From Bryobacteraceae bacterium (GTDB lineage Bacteria > Acidobacteriota > Terriglobia > Bryobacterales > Bryobacteraceae), in NCBI GenBank assembly GCA_041394945.1, contig JAWKHH010000004.1:868001-932000 (forward strand): a DNA stretch of 64,000 bases. Direction: 5' to 3'. Shown one piece after another: positions 9,500 to 19,969 of the stretch; position 1 is the first letter of the stretch, and each line of letters begins with the position of its first letter. The position numbers and the translations under genes are program-made. The notes below the pieces were generated by a model that saw nothing but the letters and a program-made list of their open reading frames with translations, was not told the DNA's origin and did no database searches.

Positions 9500-11365
9500 T
9501 TATTGGTCAGCCACGGCCCATTCGATCACCACCGCCGCGACCGGTCTTGACCCACCCCGGATCGTGATCCGTTTGTACCCGTCGCCCTCCGCTGGACCCG
9601 CACCCACCGCCGCGTCCCGCGCCCGCTCGGTATCGTAGACGTACTTCAGATTCATCCACCCGTTCCGTGCGCTGCGTCCCTCGGTTACGTCGCCCGACGC
9701 ATGACGCTGGTTCGCGCTGAACACCGAAATCCCGGCGCTCGTGAACTCGGCCGGGTACACGCTCAACCGCACCGGGACGCCCGGCAGCGCCGCATTCACG
9801 TTGCCCGTCGAAGCAGTCCGCCCGTTGATCGTGACCGACGATCCCGGCGCCAGAAACCCCGTCCAGATGACGCGTCCGGAGCGCGGTCCGGAGTACACGG
9901 GCGCCGGCGGCGGCTGCGGAGTCACCGGACGGGGCGCCTCCACCGGGGCTTGCGCTTGCGGTTCGGGAATGACGGCTGGGGCGGCAGGCAGGGAAGCCGT
10001 TGGCGGCTCCGGTTTGGGCGCGGCCGCTTGCGGCGCCGCAGCCTGTGCCGCGGCAACGGTCTGCGGGGTTGGCGGGTCCGCCTGGGCAGGCTCCGCAAGC
10101 GCTTGAGGCTCCTCGGCGTCGAGCGCGGCTACCTCGCGTGCGAGTGTGTCGTTGTCGGCAATCTGGCGCGCAAGCGTGGATTCGAGCGTGACGATCTCAT
10201 CCTGCAGCGGCTTCAGATCGACCGCCGGCGCGGCCGCCGCTGGTTTCGGGGCGCGGCCAAGAAAATAGGCCCAGGACTCCACCCGCAGCGGTTGTCCGGC
10301 GCTATCCAAGGTCTCGATCCGCAGCCGCACCCGGCTATCGAGCCCTGAGCGAAGAACCGGCATCTCACCCTGGACAAGGTTCTCGGCGGAAAGAGGGAAC
10401 TCGCTCACGCCCCCGCTATTGCCCATATCGAGGGTGGCCTGAGTGGTTGGCTTGATCAGCGGCGATGTGCGATTCCATCGGGCGACCAGATTTCCATCCT
10501 TCTCCACCAGCCGCAACCCGATGTCCGGCTCTGCCTCAGTGGCCGCCGCGGATGATCCGCGAAGTTTGGCCAGCAGTTGTCCAACCGGCGCCGGCAGCCC
10601 GTCGCGGAACAGGAAATAGCCGCTAGCGCCCAATGCGGCTAGAATGCCGATCACCAGGATCAGCGGCCGCCGGGAGCGTTCCGGCTCTTGCCAAAGCAGT
10701 TCCGGCGGGGGAAGCGGGAACTCTTCGTGATCCTCATCGCTGCTCGTACGAATCGGCGTTACCGGCGCCGGCGGTGGCGTCGGTTGCGGAGCCGGCTCCC
10801 GCGCCGCAGCCGGCGTAGTATCGGCATCGGCCTCGAAGACCTTGTAGCTCGAATCGGTCCGCACCGGGCCGGACGACGGACGGAAGAAGAAGCCGCCCCG
10901 CGTCGGCTCGCCCTTCTGCGGACGCAGCACCAGCGCCATCTGCCACGGCATCGGAAAGTAGATCTCCCAGATGCGCATGTCTTCGGCTGTTAGGCAGATC
11001 GGACTCCGTGTGTGCGAGTGGTACCATCCCACCACTACGAGCCCACCTAGTAATGGATCGTTCCCCACCGCCGAGAGCTGCACACGTAACGCTCGCTCGT
11101 CGTCGGTGGAGAGAAGAAACTCGCGGCCAGCCGTATGGTCGCAGCGAATGGGCCGATGCGCCACCACCCGGACCTCGTAGTCGTCGGCTGTACCGAAAAG
11201 AATCCCGCCGGTTTCGGCGCCGTCGCCCGGTTCCTTTTCCGCCGCGTTCGCCGCCAGCGCCGCCAACTCACGCATCAGTCCGGTGGAATACACAATCCGG
11301 CGCGAACGTCCTGGTACTTCCCAGATCGCGAAATCCGGCTTCGGTTGGGCGGCGAAGGTGGCCAC
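9500..11365 (-). CDS. Membrane-anchored JAMM/MPN (Mov34) metallopeptidase-like protein
   Basis: The 621-residue protein has an N-terminal JAB/MPN domain (about 20-165) with a complete JAMM zinc site: E51 in AETGGILFG, then H116-S-H118, T126 and D129 in GWYHSHTRSPICLTAEDM. A Pro-rich linker (about 185-230) leads to one membrane span near 235-253 (LILVIGILAALGASGYFLF). The C-terminal half contains a beta-type domain, a short coiled-coil region, an Ala/Pro/Gln-rich linker and a final beta domain (VTINGRTASTGNVN). The predicted topology puts the peptidase in the cytoplasm and the tail outside. JAMM enzymes cleave isopeptide or ubiquitin-like linkages, but no E1/E2/ubiquitin-like gene is nearby, so the substrate is unknown. 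Confidence 0.8.
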   Translation of the reverse strand: MATFAAQPKPDFAIWEVPGRSRRIVYSTGLMRELAALAANAAEKEPGDGAETGGILFGTADDYEVRVVAHRPIRCDHTAGREFLLSTDDERALRVQLSAVGNDPLLGGLVVVGWYHSHTRSPICLTAEDMRIWEIYFPMPWQMALVLRPQKGEPTRGGFFFRPSSGPVRTDSSYKVFEADADTTPAAAREPAPQPTPPPAPVTPIRTSSDEDHEEFPLPPPELLWQEPERSRRPLILVIGILAALGASGYFLFRDGLPAPVGQLLAKLRGSSAAATEAEPDIGLRLVEKDGNLVARWNRTSPLIKPTTQATLDMGNSGGVSEFPLSAENLVQGEMPVLRSGLDSRVRLRIETLDSAGQPLRVESWAYFLGRAPKPAAAAPAVDLKPLQDEIVTLESTLARQIADNDTLAREVAALDAEEPQALAEPAQADPPTPQTVAAAQAAAPQAAAPKPEPPTASLPAAPAVIPEPQAQAPVEAPRPVTPQPPPAPVYSGPRSGRVIWTGFLAPGSSVTINGRTASTGNVNAALPGVPVRLSVYPAEFTSAGISVFSANQRHASGDVTEGRSARNGWMNLKYVYDTERARDAAVGAGPAEGDGYKRITIRGGSRPVAAVVIEWAVADQ

Positions 11366-11428
11366 TTCGTTAGGTTCTATTATCGTACACGAAAGAATGA
11401 GAGGCCAACCGGCGCGCTGGCACTAACT

Positions 11429-11878
11429 ATGCGGACCATGACTTCCATCCGCATCCTTGCTCTGGGCGCGCTCGTCGCCGGCGCCATCGGCGCACAGGGC
11501 TCCCTTCTCATCGAAATCGTCGAAGGGGGGGGCGCCATCCACAACGTCGCCGCGGGCAAGCCGGTGGCGCCTCGCGTTCGCGTCACCGATTTCGCGGGCC
11601 GCCCGGTGGCGTTCGCCGCCGTTACGTTTACCTTGCCGGAGTCCGGCCCGGGCGGGACGGTCGCCGGCGGAATGCGTGTTTCGGTCGCCACCGGCGACAA
11701 CGGCGAGGCAACCGTGCCGGCGCTGCGCCTCAACGGCGAAGTGGGAGCCTGGACGATCCACGTCGAGGCGTCGTGCCGCGGCCGATTCGCGCGGACATCA
11801 ATCGAGCAGATCAATGCTGCGCCGGTGGAGGTCTATCTGGCCCGGAAACCGGGAGCCGCTATAGTAGCTCGGCGGTAG
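11429..11878 (+). CDS. Small secreted Ig-like (invasin/Big-1-type) domain protein
   Basis: The 149-residue product starts MRTMTSIRILALGALVAGAIG, a signal peptide (ATG at 11438 is an alternative start). The mature part resembles a bacterial Ig-like domain: an opening strand SLLIEIVEGGGAIHNVAAGK, then VRVTDFAGRPVAFAAVTFTL and GDNGEATVPALRLNGEVGAW. It is divergent from the JAMM gene, with about 63 bp between them, and overlaps the 3' end of ndk by 20 bp. No specific function can be assigned. Confidence 0.65.
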   Translation: MRTMTSIRILALGALVAGAIGAQGSLLIEIVEGGGAIHNVAAGKPVAPRVRVTDFAGRPVAFAAVTFTLPESGPGGTVAGGMRVSVATGDNGEATVPALRLNGEVGAWTIHVEASCRGRFARTSIEQINAAPVEVYLARKPGAAIVARR

Positions 11879-12274
11879 CGAAGAAGAACGGGATCTCGAC
11901 GGCGGCCGTCTCCGGCGCGTCGCTGCCGTGCACGCAGTTGCGCTCGATGTTCTCGGCGAACAATTTGCGGATGGTGCCGTCGGCGGCCTTTTCCGGATTC
12001 GTCGCGCCCATCAGCGCCCGCCAGTCGGCGATGGCGTTTTCCTTCTCGAGCGCCAGCACCACCACCGGCCCCTCGGTCATGAATTGCACCAGGCCGCCGA
12101 AGAACGGGCGCTCCTTGTGGACGGCGTAGAAGCCTTCGGCCTGCGCCTGCGATAGCCGCGTCTTCTTCATGCCGGCAATGCGGAAGCCGGCCTTTTCGAT
12201 CATGGCCAAGATCTGGCCCGTGTAGCCCTTCGCAACCGCGTCCGGCTTGATGATGGCAAATGTGCGTTCGAGAC

Positions 12275-12278
<4 letters not shown>
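11859..12278 (-). CDS. ndk: Nucleoside diphosphate kinase
   Basis: The 139-residue protein is a full-length NDK. It starts with MSLERTFAIIKPDAV and carries the phosphohistidine H117 in NCVHGSD, plus the K11 and R-containing nucleotide-binding sites. It transfers the gamma-phosphate between NTPs and NDPs. Its start overlaps the stop of sucD by 4 bp, so it is the last gene of a sucC-sucD-ndk operon; NDK can equilibrate the ATP/GTP made by succinyl-CoA synthetase. Its last 20 bp overlap the convergent Ig-like gene. Confidence 0.97.
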
Positions 12279-13137
<859 letters not shown>

Positions 13138-13141
<4 letters not shown>

Positions 13142-14295
13142 TGTGCCAGCCCCACCACTTTCTCCGCCGCGTCCTTCATGCCCTTGGCGACCGTGAAGTT
13201 GAAGCCCGATTCCTCCAGGATCTTCCGCCCCAGATCGACGTTAGTTCCTTCCATCCGGATGACGATCGGCATCTTGATGTCGAGGTCCCGAGCCGCCGCC
13301 ACCACGCCGTTGGCGAGCGTATCGCAGCGCAGAATGCCGCCGAAGATGTTGATCAGCACGGCCTTCACGTTCGGGTCCGACAGCAGGATGCGGAACGCGT
13401 TCTTCACCTGCTCCGCGCTCGCGCCGCCGCCGACGTCGAGGAAGTTCGCCGGGCTCCCGCCGGCGTACTTGATGATGTCCATCGTCGCCATCGCGAGGCC
13501 CGCGCCGTTCACCATGCAGCCCACGTTGCCGTCGAGTTTGATGTAGTTCAGGCCGAAGCGCGAGGCTTCCACTTCGAGCGCGTCTTCTTCGTTGGTGTCC
13601 CGCAGGTCGAGCAGATCCTTGTGGCGGAACATCGCGTTGTCGTCGAGGTTGATCTTCGCGTCGAGCGCGACGACTTTCCCGTCCTTGGTGAGGATGAACG
13701 GGTTGATCTCAGCGAGAGAGCAATCGAGTTCGTCGTAGGCTTTGGCGAGCGCCTGCATCGCCGCCGACGCCGCCCGCACCGACGTCGGGGGAATGCCCAT
13801 GCCGAATGCGAGCTTTGCCGCCTGGTAGCCGAAAAGCCCAAAGCCCGGCTCGATGGTTTCCTTTAGCAGCAGGTGCGGAGTCTTCGCCGCTACTTCCTCG
13901 ATATCCATGCCGCCTTCCGACGACGCCATGAACACGTTCTTGCCGCTGGCGCGGTCGAGCGTGATACCGAGGTAGAGCTCGCGGTCGATCGGTAGCGTCT
14001 CTTCGACCAGTAGACGCTGCACGATGCGGCCTTCCGGACCCGTCTGGTGCGTCACCAGATTCATCCCCAGAATCTGCCGCGCCACGGCTTCGGCTTCCGT
14101 GGCATCCTTGGCGAGCTTCACACCGCCGCCCTTGCCACGGCCGCCGGCGTGGATTTGCGCTTTCACAACCACGCCGCCGCCCAGTTCCTTCGCCGCCGCC
14201 ACGGCTTCTTCAATCGTAAAGGCCACTATGCCGCGCGGCACAGGGACTCCGTACTTCGCCAAGAGAGCCTTGGCCTGATACTCGTGGATTTTCAT
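13138..14295 (-). CDS. sucC: Succinate-CoA ligase beta subunit (ADP/GDP-forming)
   Basis: The 385-residue protein has the SucC architecture: N-terminal ATP-grasp domain (MKIHEYQAKALLAKYGVPVP, then VVKAQIHAGGRGKGGGVKLA), the metal-binding region SLAEINPF, and the C-terminal ligase domain with NIFGGILRCD. It heads the sucC-sucD-ndk operon, with only 38 bp separating it from divergent trpD. The promoter for both must lie in or near that short gap. Confidence 0.98.
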
Positions 14296-14333
14296 AGGGT
14301 TTGGGAGCCTGTGTTAGAACTACCAATAATAGC

Positions 14334-15356
14334 ATGGCGTTGCTCGACTACCTGCACCGGATCGTCGCCGGAGAACGGCTTTCAATAGAAGAGGCCCGCG
14401 CGGCGATGGACTCTGTCCTCTCCGGTGATGCCACATCCGCCCAGATCGCGGGAATGATGGTGGCGCTGCGGATGCGCGGCGAAACCGCCGCCGAGGTCGC
14501 CGGCTTCGCGCAGTCGATGCGCGCTCACGCCGATGTCGTCGACGCTGGAATCCCTGGTCTGCTCGATACGTGCGGCACAGGCGGCGATGGACTCGCGACG
14601 TTCAATATTTCCACGGTGACCGCTTTCGTCGTGGCCGCGTGCGGAGTGCCGGTGGCGAAGCACGGCAACCGGTCGATGTCGAGCCACTGCGGGAGCGCGG
14701 ATTTGCTCGAAGCGCTGGGCGTGAACGTCGGCGTCGGTCCGGACGTGATGGCGCGCGCGATTCGCGAGTGCGGAATTGGCTTTCTGTACGCGCCGGCACT
14801 GCATCCTGCGATGAAATTCGCCGGTCCGGTGCGCAAAGAACTGCGTTTGCGCACCGTTTTCAACCTGCTTGGACCGCTCGCCAACCCCGCCAATGCGGCG
14901 TTTCAACTGATCGGCGCGCCGTCGGTGGAAGCGGCCGAACTGATGGCGAACGCACTGGCAACGATAGGAATCGAAAGGGCTTTCGTCGTCCACGGGGATG
15001 GGTTGGACGAGGTGACACTCACCGGCGAGACGGTTGCGTTCGAAGTGACCGATCGCGTCGAACGCCACACCTTCAAGCCCGCCGATTTCGGACTCCCGCC
15101 CTGCACGATCAACGACTTGCGAGCTCCAACGAAAGAGGACAACGTGCGCATCGCCGGCGAAATTCTGGCTGGAAACCCCGGCCCGCCGCGCAATATCGTG
15201 CTCGCCAACGCCGCAATCGCACTGCGGGTCGCCGGCCGCGTGTTGCAACTCTCTGACGGCGTTGCACTTGCAGCCCACGCTCTGAATGACGGCACAGCCC
15301 GCCAGCGCCTCGATCGCCTGGCGTCGTTGACGAACGCGCGGCGCGATGCGCTATAA
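14334..15356 (+). CDS. trpD: Anthranilate phosphoribosyltransferase
   Basis: The 340-residue protein contains the PRPP-binding DTCGTGGDGLATFNIST and KHGNRSMSSHCGSADLLEALG motifs and the anthranilate-site region HPAMKFAGPVRKELRLRT. It makes N-(5-phosphoribosyl)anthranilate in tryptophan synthesis. The ATG at 14334 is chosen because family members begin with a short helix like MALLDYLHRIVAG. It stands alone and not in a trp operon, with tRNA-Lys 18 bp downstream. Confidence 0.96.
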   Translation: MALLDYLHRIVAGERLSIEEARAAMDSVLSGDATSAQIAGMMVALRMRGETAAEVAGFAQSMRAHADVVDAGIPGLLDTCGTGGDGLATFNISTVTAFVVAACGVPVAKHGNRSMSSHCGSADLLEALGVNVGVGPDVMARAIRECGIGFLYAPALHPAMKFAGPVRKELRLRTVFNLLGPLANPANAAFQLIGAPSVEAAELMANALATIGIERAFVVHGDGLDEVTLTGETVAFEVTDRVERHTFKPADFGLPPCTINDLRAPTKEDNVRIAGEILAGNPGPPRNIVLANAAIALRVAGRVLQLSDGVALAAHALNDGTARQRLDRLASLTNARRDAL

Positions 15357-15374
15357 TTCAAAAATCAACAACGC

Positions 15375-15450
<76 letters not shown>

Positions 15451-15499
15451 CTCAAAATAAAGGATTTAACGGCAACGCAGCCACCAACGCCGCCGCCGA

Positions 15500-15733
15500 G
15501 TGGTAGCAAAAGTGGTAGCAAGTCAGCGTCATCGAGGTTGGTCATTCTCAGCCGCGACTTGGGCCTTCTGCTTGCTTCTCTTCCTCATCCCGCTCTGGAG
15601 CCGGTTGGGAGCGCTCAAGGGAGACGTCTTGCTCGGTCCGATCAGGAGAACGCTCTGGTTCTGGTCGCTCGTCGGAACCGTCCTCATCATCTGCTCCTTC
15701 TGAAGCCTGTGAGCGTCTGACAGTTGCTACCAC
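15500..15733. repeat. Candidate integrase arm-type sites: three copies of gtggtagcaa
   Basis: The 10-mer gtggtagcaa occurs as a direct pair at 15500-15509 and 15512-15521 and once inverted (ttgctaccac) at 15724-15733, all within 290 bp of the tRNA-Lys CCA end. Short repeated sites beside a tRNA are typical of tyrosine-integrase arm binding at attL. The third copy lies inside the 3' part of the following minus-strand gene. Confidence 0.45.
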
Positions 15734-16867
15734 CTGTCCCCGAAAGTAGTCTGACGTGGCTCTAAATGCCGCCTCCGCGTTTTTGCGCATGCTAGCGCGT
15801 CGAAACGTCCACACCAAATCAAGGGTCAATCCGTGAGCCGCAACCACATCCGTCTTGACCGAACTAAGTATCGATCCTGCCTGGTCGGACTCCCCTAAGA
15901 AGCTGAGGCCTTCCGCTTTAGCTAAGTCTGCAACTATCCGATCGCGCTCAGTGACGGCGGCCTCTATTGCTCTTCCGATTGCCTTATCAAATGACTCCCT
16001 GTCGCCCAGCATCCCCTCGAAGACGGCGAACGCCGCGAATTCCTCAGATGTGGGTCGAGGGTCTTTCTGAAGAGGGCGAGCCAAATTGCGAAACTGTCGC
16101 CACAGCCGTCTAACTTTTTCTCGCCATGTAGGAAAAGTACGTCTTCTCAGCGATTCAGACAAAGTCATCGCTTCCAGAAGCATTCCGTGGCGAACGAGCC
16201 CCTTGAGGTACATCGGCGCGAGTAGCTGTTGTCGGGAAGCGGCGGAGTAGCCCTCGCTAAGCATCAAAAGGCAGAGGTACTCGTCCTCTAGTACATACAA
16301 GGCAAAATTTGCCAGTTCGATGTAGTCAAACACAGACCCATCAAGTTTGGGCCTATCCTTCCCTGTTCGCGTCCAACTAAACAAATACTCATGGGCCAGG
16401 AGATCCTGACCCTGGGCGACAAATCTTATCGAATTTCGAAGCACGATCTGGCAAGAAGAAGAATCCGGAGTGAAGTCGGCGTCAGAAATACCCTTGATCC
16501 ACGGATACCGCTCGATGAGATTCGACACATGATCACGGATTGCCTGTGCTTGCCTCGCCGTATTCTCAAGCTTTTCATTGATTCGCTCATCGGCACGCCG
16601 CCGGAGATCGTCCAGGGCCTTCTCTTGCGCTTGGCGGAGAACGAGCATTTCATTCTCGATTCGACGCCATCTGTCAAGAATTAGGAAAACCAATAAAGCC
16701 ACTAACAGCCCAGCAATCGCAGTGGTCACGATCGCCCCAACGGCAGCCTTTGTACCTGGCACATCGACCGATGAGGGGGCATTGGTTTGAATTATGGGCC
16801 CTAGGACCCATCCCATCGCGGCTGCCAGAATAACGAGGAGAGCTATGCCAACTAGCGATGCCTTCAT
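15548..16867 (-). CDS. Two-TM coiled-coil protein of unknown function, paired with VirD4-like ATPase
   Basis: I do not recognise a family for this 439-residue protein. It has two N-terminal membrane spans (about 5-26 and 41-64), a charged predicted coiled coil (about 66-130, WRRIENEMLVLRQAQEKAL) and a largely helical cytoplasmic part. The C-terminal 50 residues are highly acidic and Glu/Arg/Asp-rich. Its ATG overlaps the stop of the upstream VirD4-like ATPase gene by 4 bp, so they are coupled. The DNA is visibly less GC-rich than the chromosomal flanks, which suggests recent transfer. It could be the membrane anchor for the ATPase, which lacks its own spans. Confidence 0.75.
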   Translation of the reverse strand: MKASLVGIALLVILAAAMGWVLGPIIQTNAPSSVDVPGTKAAVGAIVTTAIAGLLVALLVFLILDRWRRIENEMLVLRQAQEKALDDLRRRADERINEKLENTARQAQAIRDHVSNLIERYPWIKGISDADFTPDSSSCQIVLRNSIRFVAQGQDLLAHEYLFSWTRTGKDRPKLDGSVFDYIELANFALYVLEDEYLCLLMLSEGYSAASRQQLLAPMYLKGLVRHGMLLEAMTLSESLRRRTFPTWREKVRRLWRQFRNLARPLQKDPRPTSEEFAAFAVFEGMLGDRESFDKAIGRAIEAAVTERDRIVADLAKAEGLSFLGESDQAGSILSSVKTDVVAAHGLTLDLVWTFRRASMRKNAEAAFRATSDYFRGQVVATVRRSQASEGADDEDGSDERPEPERSPDRTEQDVSLERSQPAPERDEEEKQAEGPSRG

Positions 16868-18258
16868 AGATAAAGACGCTTTCCTAACCTCGGCACGGAA
16901 GATCTGTGCAGAGAGTCCTCTACTAGCGGATTTGGATCAAAGCGCCCAGCAAAGGCGTCATCATTAAAATACCTTAACAATCTCGCAATCACAGCGCGAC
17001 CCGGGACAATTGACAGTAGCTGCTGCCGATCATCAAGGTGAATCAAATCGTTTGCTTTTATCGACCCCACGAGCCTTGCTAATGGCTCGGCCGCTGAGGA
17101 GCGCCCCAAGCCAAAGGCCTGCAAGACACCGCAGTTGTTGATCATCGTGCCAGAATCAGGGTAGAGATTCTGGAGTTGAGCAAGATCCTGGAAGAACATC
17201 CAAACCTGCAGACCATAGCCTCTCAAGAGCGTTACCGCTTTCCTCAACACTTCCATCTCCCCAAGGTTGGCACACTCATCGAGGATGAACAGGGTTCGCC
17301 CAAGGGGCTGGCGTCGACGCTCCATAATCGAATACATCAGAACGCACACCCATAGCTTGAGAAGGCTTGCATGGGAATGAAGCTTGGTCGGCGGGATGAC
17401 AACGTATAAAGTATAGTCATCTCGTTCTTGGATGTTGCGCAAAGAAATCGAGGACGAGTCCAGATGGTTCAACAGATTCCCCGTAGTCAACAGTGAGAAA
17501 TAGCTATGAGCCGTTGAGAGTATACCTGCCCTAGTCGCTTCGGCTTCTACTGCAATCAAGCCAGCTCCAATCGATTGAGCCACAAATGTCGAGGGGCTTT
17601 GATCCTGCAACATAACAGCCATCGTATATCTTGGGTCATCTGCAAAAAGTGTGCTGATAACGTTTGCGAGCCTTGGCGCTCGTGCGTCCCGCTGAGCTAG
17701 CTCCATCTCGTGTGCTAACAGGCCAGCGACAACCCGCTTTGCAGAGTTGTCCCAGAAGGGACTTTCGGAAGACTGAGTATCGCCTGCAAAGAGCTCTGCA
17801 AGCATCTGGGCGTCAAGGTCAGTGGCGGTTCCTGATAGCTGACACAAATCCAACGGGTTGAGGCGCTGCCTCTCGATGCCCAAGCCGCCTAGCACATCTT
17901 GCGAAACAGCATTGAAAGGGTCTAGCAGCAGAATCCTTTGGCCGAGGACTTTGCTGCGGTATCGTGCTGTCACCGCAAAATTCTCGCCCTTGGGATCGAT
18001 CACGATGGCCGGGCCCTGGTAGTGCAGAAGGTTTGGAATTATCACTCCTACGCCCTTGCCTGATCCTGTCGGAGCGAAGGTTATGAGATGCCGATCATGA
18101 CTGTATTGGATGGATCGCGATAGGTTCCTCGTGCGTCCTCGATTGATTACGCTGGTGCCATTATGCCTGCTGCTCGATTCGGTGCGATCAATGGGCCAAC
18201 CAAGAATTAGGCTAGGTTTGGCTAGCCTTTGTTCCAGACGTGTCAGAGGAAATGGCAT
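16864..18258 (-). CDS. VirD4/TraG-family ATPase without membrane domain (T4CP-like)
   Basis: The 464-residue protein has the coupling-protein ATPase core: Walker A APTGSGKG at residues 62-69, the family motif AIVIDPKGENFAVTARYR shortly after, and Walker B LFILDECANLGEMEVLRKA around 296-315, followed by QVWMFFQDLAQLQ. Normal T4CPs carry N-terminal membrane helices; none is present here, and the adjacent coupled gene encodes a two-TM protein instead. It is distinct from the full-length TraG of the same island. It lies between the integrase and the tRNA, the usual cargo position, so it may be accessory rather than part of transfer. Confidence 0.85.
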   Translation of the reverse strand: MPFPLTRLEQRLAKPSLILGWPIDRTESSSRHNGTSVINRGRTRNLSRSIQYSHDRHLITFAPTGSGKGVGVIIPNLLHYQGPAIVIDPKGENFAVTARYRSKVLGQRILLLDPFNAVSQDVLGGLGIERQRLNPLDLCQLSGTATDLDAQMLAELFAGDTQSSESPFWDNSAKRVVAGLLAHEMELAQRDARAPRLANVISTLFADDPRYTMAVMLQDQSPSTFVAQSIGAGLIAVEAEATRAGILSTAHSYFSLLTTGNLLNHLDSSSISLRNIQERDDYTLYVVIPPTKLHSHASLLKLWVCVLMYSIMERRRQPLGRTLFILDECANLGEMEVLRKAVTLLRGYGLQVWMFFQDLAQLQNLYPDSGTMINNCGVLQAFGLGRSSAAEPLARLVGSIKANDLIHLDDRQQLLSIVPGRAVIARLLRYFNDDAFAGRFDPNPLVEDSLHRSSVPRLGKRLYL

Positions 18259-18362
18259 GAGGGCGTTGAGGTTTTGTAGTATGAAACAGCGAACAATTGT
18301 ACCTCAACTGCCTCAATGACTGCGAACCGTTCCCGAAGGTTGCTCCAGCCAACGCCGTCTTC

Positions 18363-19661
18363 TTAGTTCGATCGAATTCGGTCCGCTCCAGTAACACGGC
18401 TGCCGAGCGATCCCTCGCTATCGTGCCGCGGTGACCGCGATGCACGACGGGAACCGATCGGAAGTGTCCCGGATGCGTCCGATCTGTTTTGAATGGATTC
18501 GCTGCCGAATGTCTTTTCCATCGCGTCGGACGCCTCACGGTCACCGCCGTCAAAGAGGTGTCCATATGTGTCCATCGTGATCTTGATTGACGAGTGCCCG
18601 AGCCGCTCGGCGATGAGCTTGGGGTGCTTGCCGTCGGCGATGAGGAGGGATGCGTGGGTGTGTCTGAGGTCGTAGAGGCGGAGTTGGGGGAGGTTGGCTG
18701 CAGTGCAGATTTTCTGGAAGCGGTGGAGGACGGTTGTGACGTCTGGCGGGGTGCCGGCGTCGGTGGTGAAGACGAAGTCGCCGGCTATCCAGCGGTCGCC
18801 GGCGGTGGCGCGCTGGGCCATCTGGTCCTGGCGCTGTTGGTGGAGTGCGGCGACGGTGATGTCGGGGATGGATAGGGTTCGGCGGCTACCGGGCGTTTTT
18901 GGCTGACGTAGGACCCATGCGCTGCCCTTCTCTCCGCGCTTCCGTTTGGTCCGGTGGATGGCCTGCTTGATCGTGATCTTGGCGGCGGCGAGGTCGACTT
19001 CGCCCCACTGAAGGGCGAGGAGTTCGCCGGGACGGGCGCCGGTCGTGATCGCGGTGACGATCAGGGCTTCGTACTTGTCGCCTTCGAACGCCGTGAGGAG
19101 ATCCTGAGCTTGGTTGGGGGTGAGGGCACGGATCTTGTCCGGGGCAGTGTTCGCGCGCTTGCGCTGTTTGGCCGTCCGCGTCCGCGACGAAGCGGGGTTG
19201 CGGTCGATGACGCGCCAGTCGACGGCGAAGTTGAGTCCGCGGCGGAGGACGCGGTGGATGTAGTCGACGCTCGCGGGTGCGAGGCCTGCGTCGGCTTTCT
19301 TGCGGAGGAAGAGGTCCACGTCTCGCGTGGTCAGGTCCTGGACGCGCTTGTCGCCGAGTTCCGGGATGATGTGGTGCTCGACGTGGTAGCGGTAGTCGGC
19401 GTGGGTGGAGGGGGCGACGCCGTATTCGTTGCGGTCGTTCGGCTTGATGTAGTCGAGAAACCGGCGCATGAAGTTGGCGACGGTCTCGGTGCGCGCGTCC
19501 GGGTCGAGGCCCATCTTGAACTTCTGCTCTTCTTCGGCGGCGCGCTGTTCGGCCTCACGCTTGGTCTTCGATTGAACCCATTTGCGACCGCCGCCGGGGA
19601 GCGGCACTTGGCAGCGATAGTAGGTCTTGCCGTCCTTTGTGACTTTGAAGGCTTTGGGCAT
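18363..19661 (-). CDS. Tyrosine recombinase/integrase of the island
   Basis: The 432-residue phage-type integrase has an N-terminal arm-binding region (YYRCQVPLPGGGRKWVQSK), a SAM-like core-binding domain (about 60-155) and a catalytic domain with R210 (TTGARPGELLAL), K255, R333 in LYDLRHTHASLL, H356 (LGHSSIKITM) and the nucleophile Y366. The usual HxxR histidine is Tyr here (Y330), a tolerated variation. An Arg/Ser-rich tail of about 55 residues follows. It is 2.9 kb from tRNA-Lys and 16 bp after the HTH gene, so it probably integrates the element at that tRNA. Confidence 0.93.
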   Translation of the reverse strand: MPKAFKVTKDGKTYYRCQVPLPGGGRKWVQSKTKREAEQRAAEEEQKFKMGLDPDARTETVANFMRRFLDYIKPNDRNEYGVAPSTHADYRYHVEHHIIPELGDKRVQDLTTRDVDLFLRKKADAGLAPASVDYIHRVLRRGLNFAVDWRVIDRNPASSRTRTAKQRKRANTAPDKIRALTPNQAQDLLTAFEGDKYEALIVTAITTGARPGELLALQWGEVDLAAAKITIKQAIHRTKRKRGEKGSAWVLRQPKTPGSRRTLSIPDITVAALHQQRQDQMAQRATAGDRWIAGDFVFTTDAGTPPDVTTVLHRFQKICTAANLPQLRLYDLRHTHASLLIADGKHPKLIAERLGHSSIKITMDTYGHLFDGGDREASDAMEKTFGSESIQNRSDASGTLPIGSRRASRSPRHDSEGSLGSRVTGADRIRSN

Positions 19662-19677
19662 CTCCGACCTCCTATGG

Positions 19678-19953
19678 CTACGCTGCGGTTTGCGGGTTCG
19701 TGCGGTGGGACTCGCGCCATTCGATCAGTTGCTTGAGCGACACCCGGACCATGGATCGCCGGCCGCCCTTGCCGCCGAAGCGGTAGACGGGCAGCGTGCC
19801 GTCGCTCATCATCCGGTACGCGGTCGCGCGGCTGACTCCGAGTTCGTGTTGCACTTCGGCGGCTCGGAGAAGGCGGTCTTGGATTTCCGTGGGATCCGCG
19901 GATGCCGGCGACTTCCGGGAGGCGAAGGTCAGGGTGGTGAACTGTGACTTCAT
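19678..19953 (-). CDS. Excisionase-type helix-turn-helix (MerR-like) DNA-binding protein
   Basis: The 91-residue protein contains an HTH_17-type domain: LLRAAEVQHELGVSRATAYR, then MMSDGTLPVYRFGGKGGRR and RVSLKQLIEW. Such proteins next to integrases act as recombination directionality factors. It lies 16 bp from the integrase start and 16 bp after traB on the same strand. Confidence 0.85.
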   Translation of the reverse strand: MKSQFTTLTFASRKSPASADPTEIQDRLLRAAEVQHELGVSRATAYRMMSDGTLPVYRFGGKGGRRSMVRVSLKQLIEWRESHRTNPQTAA

Positions 19954-19969
19954 GTTCGTCCTTTCTCGC

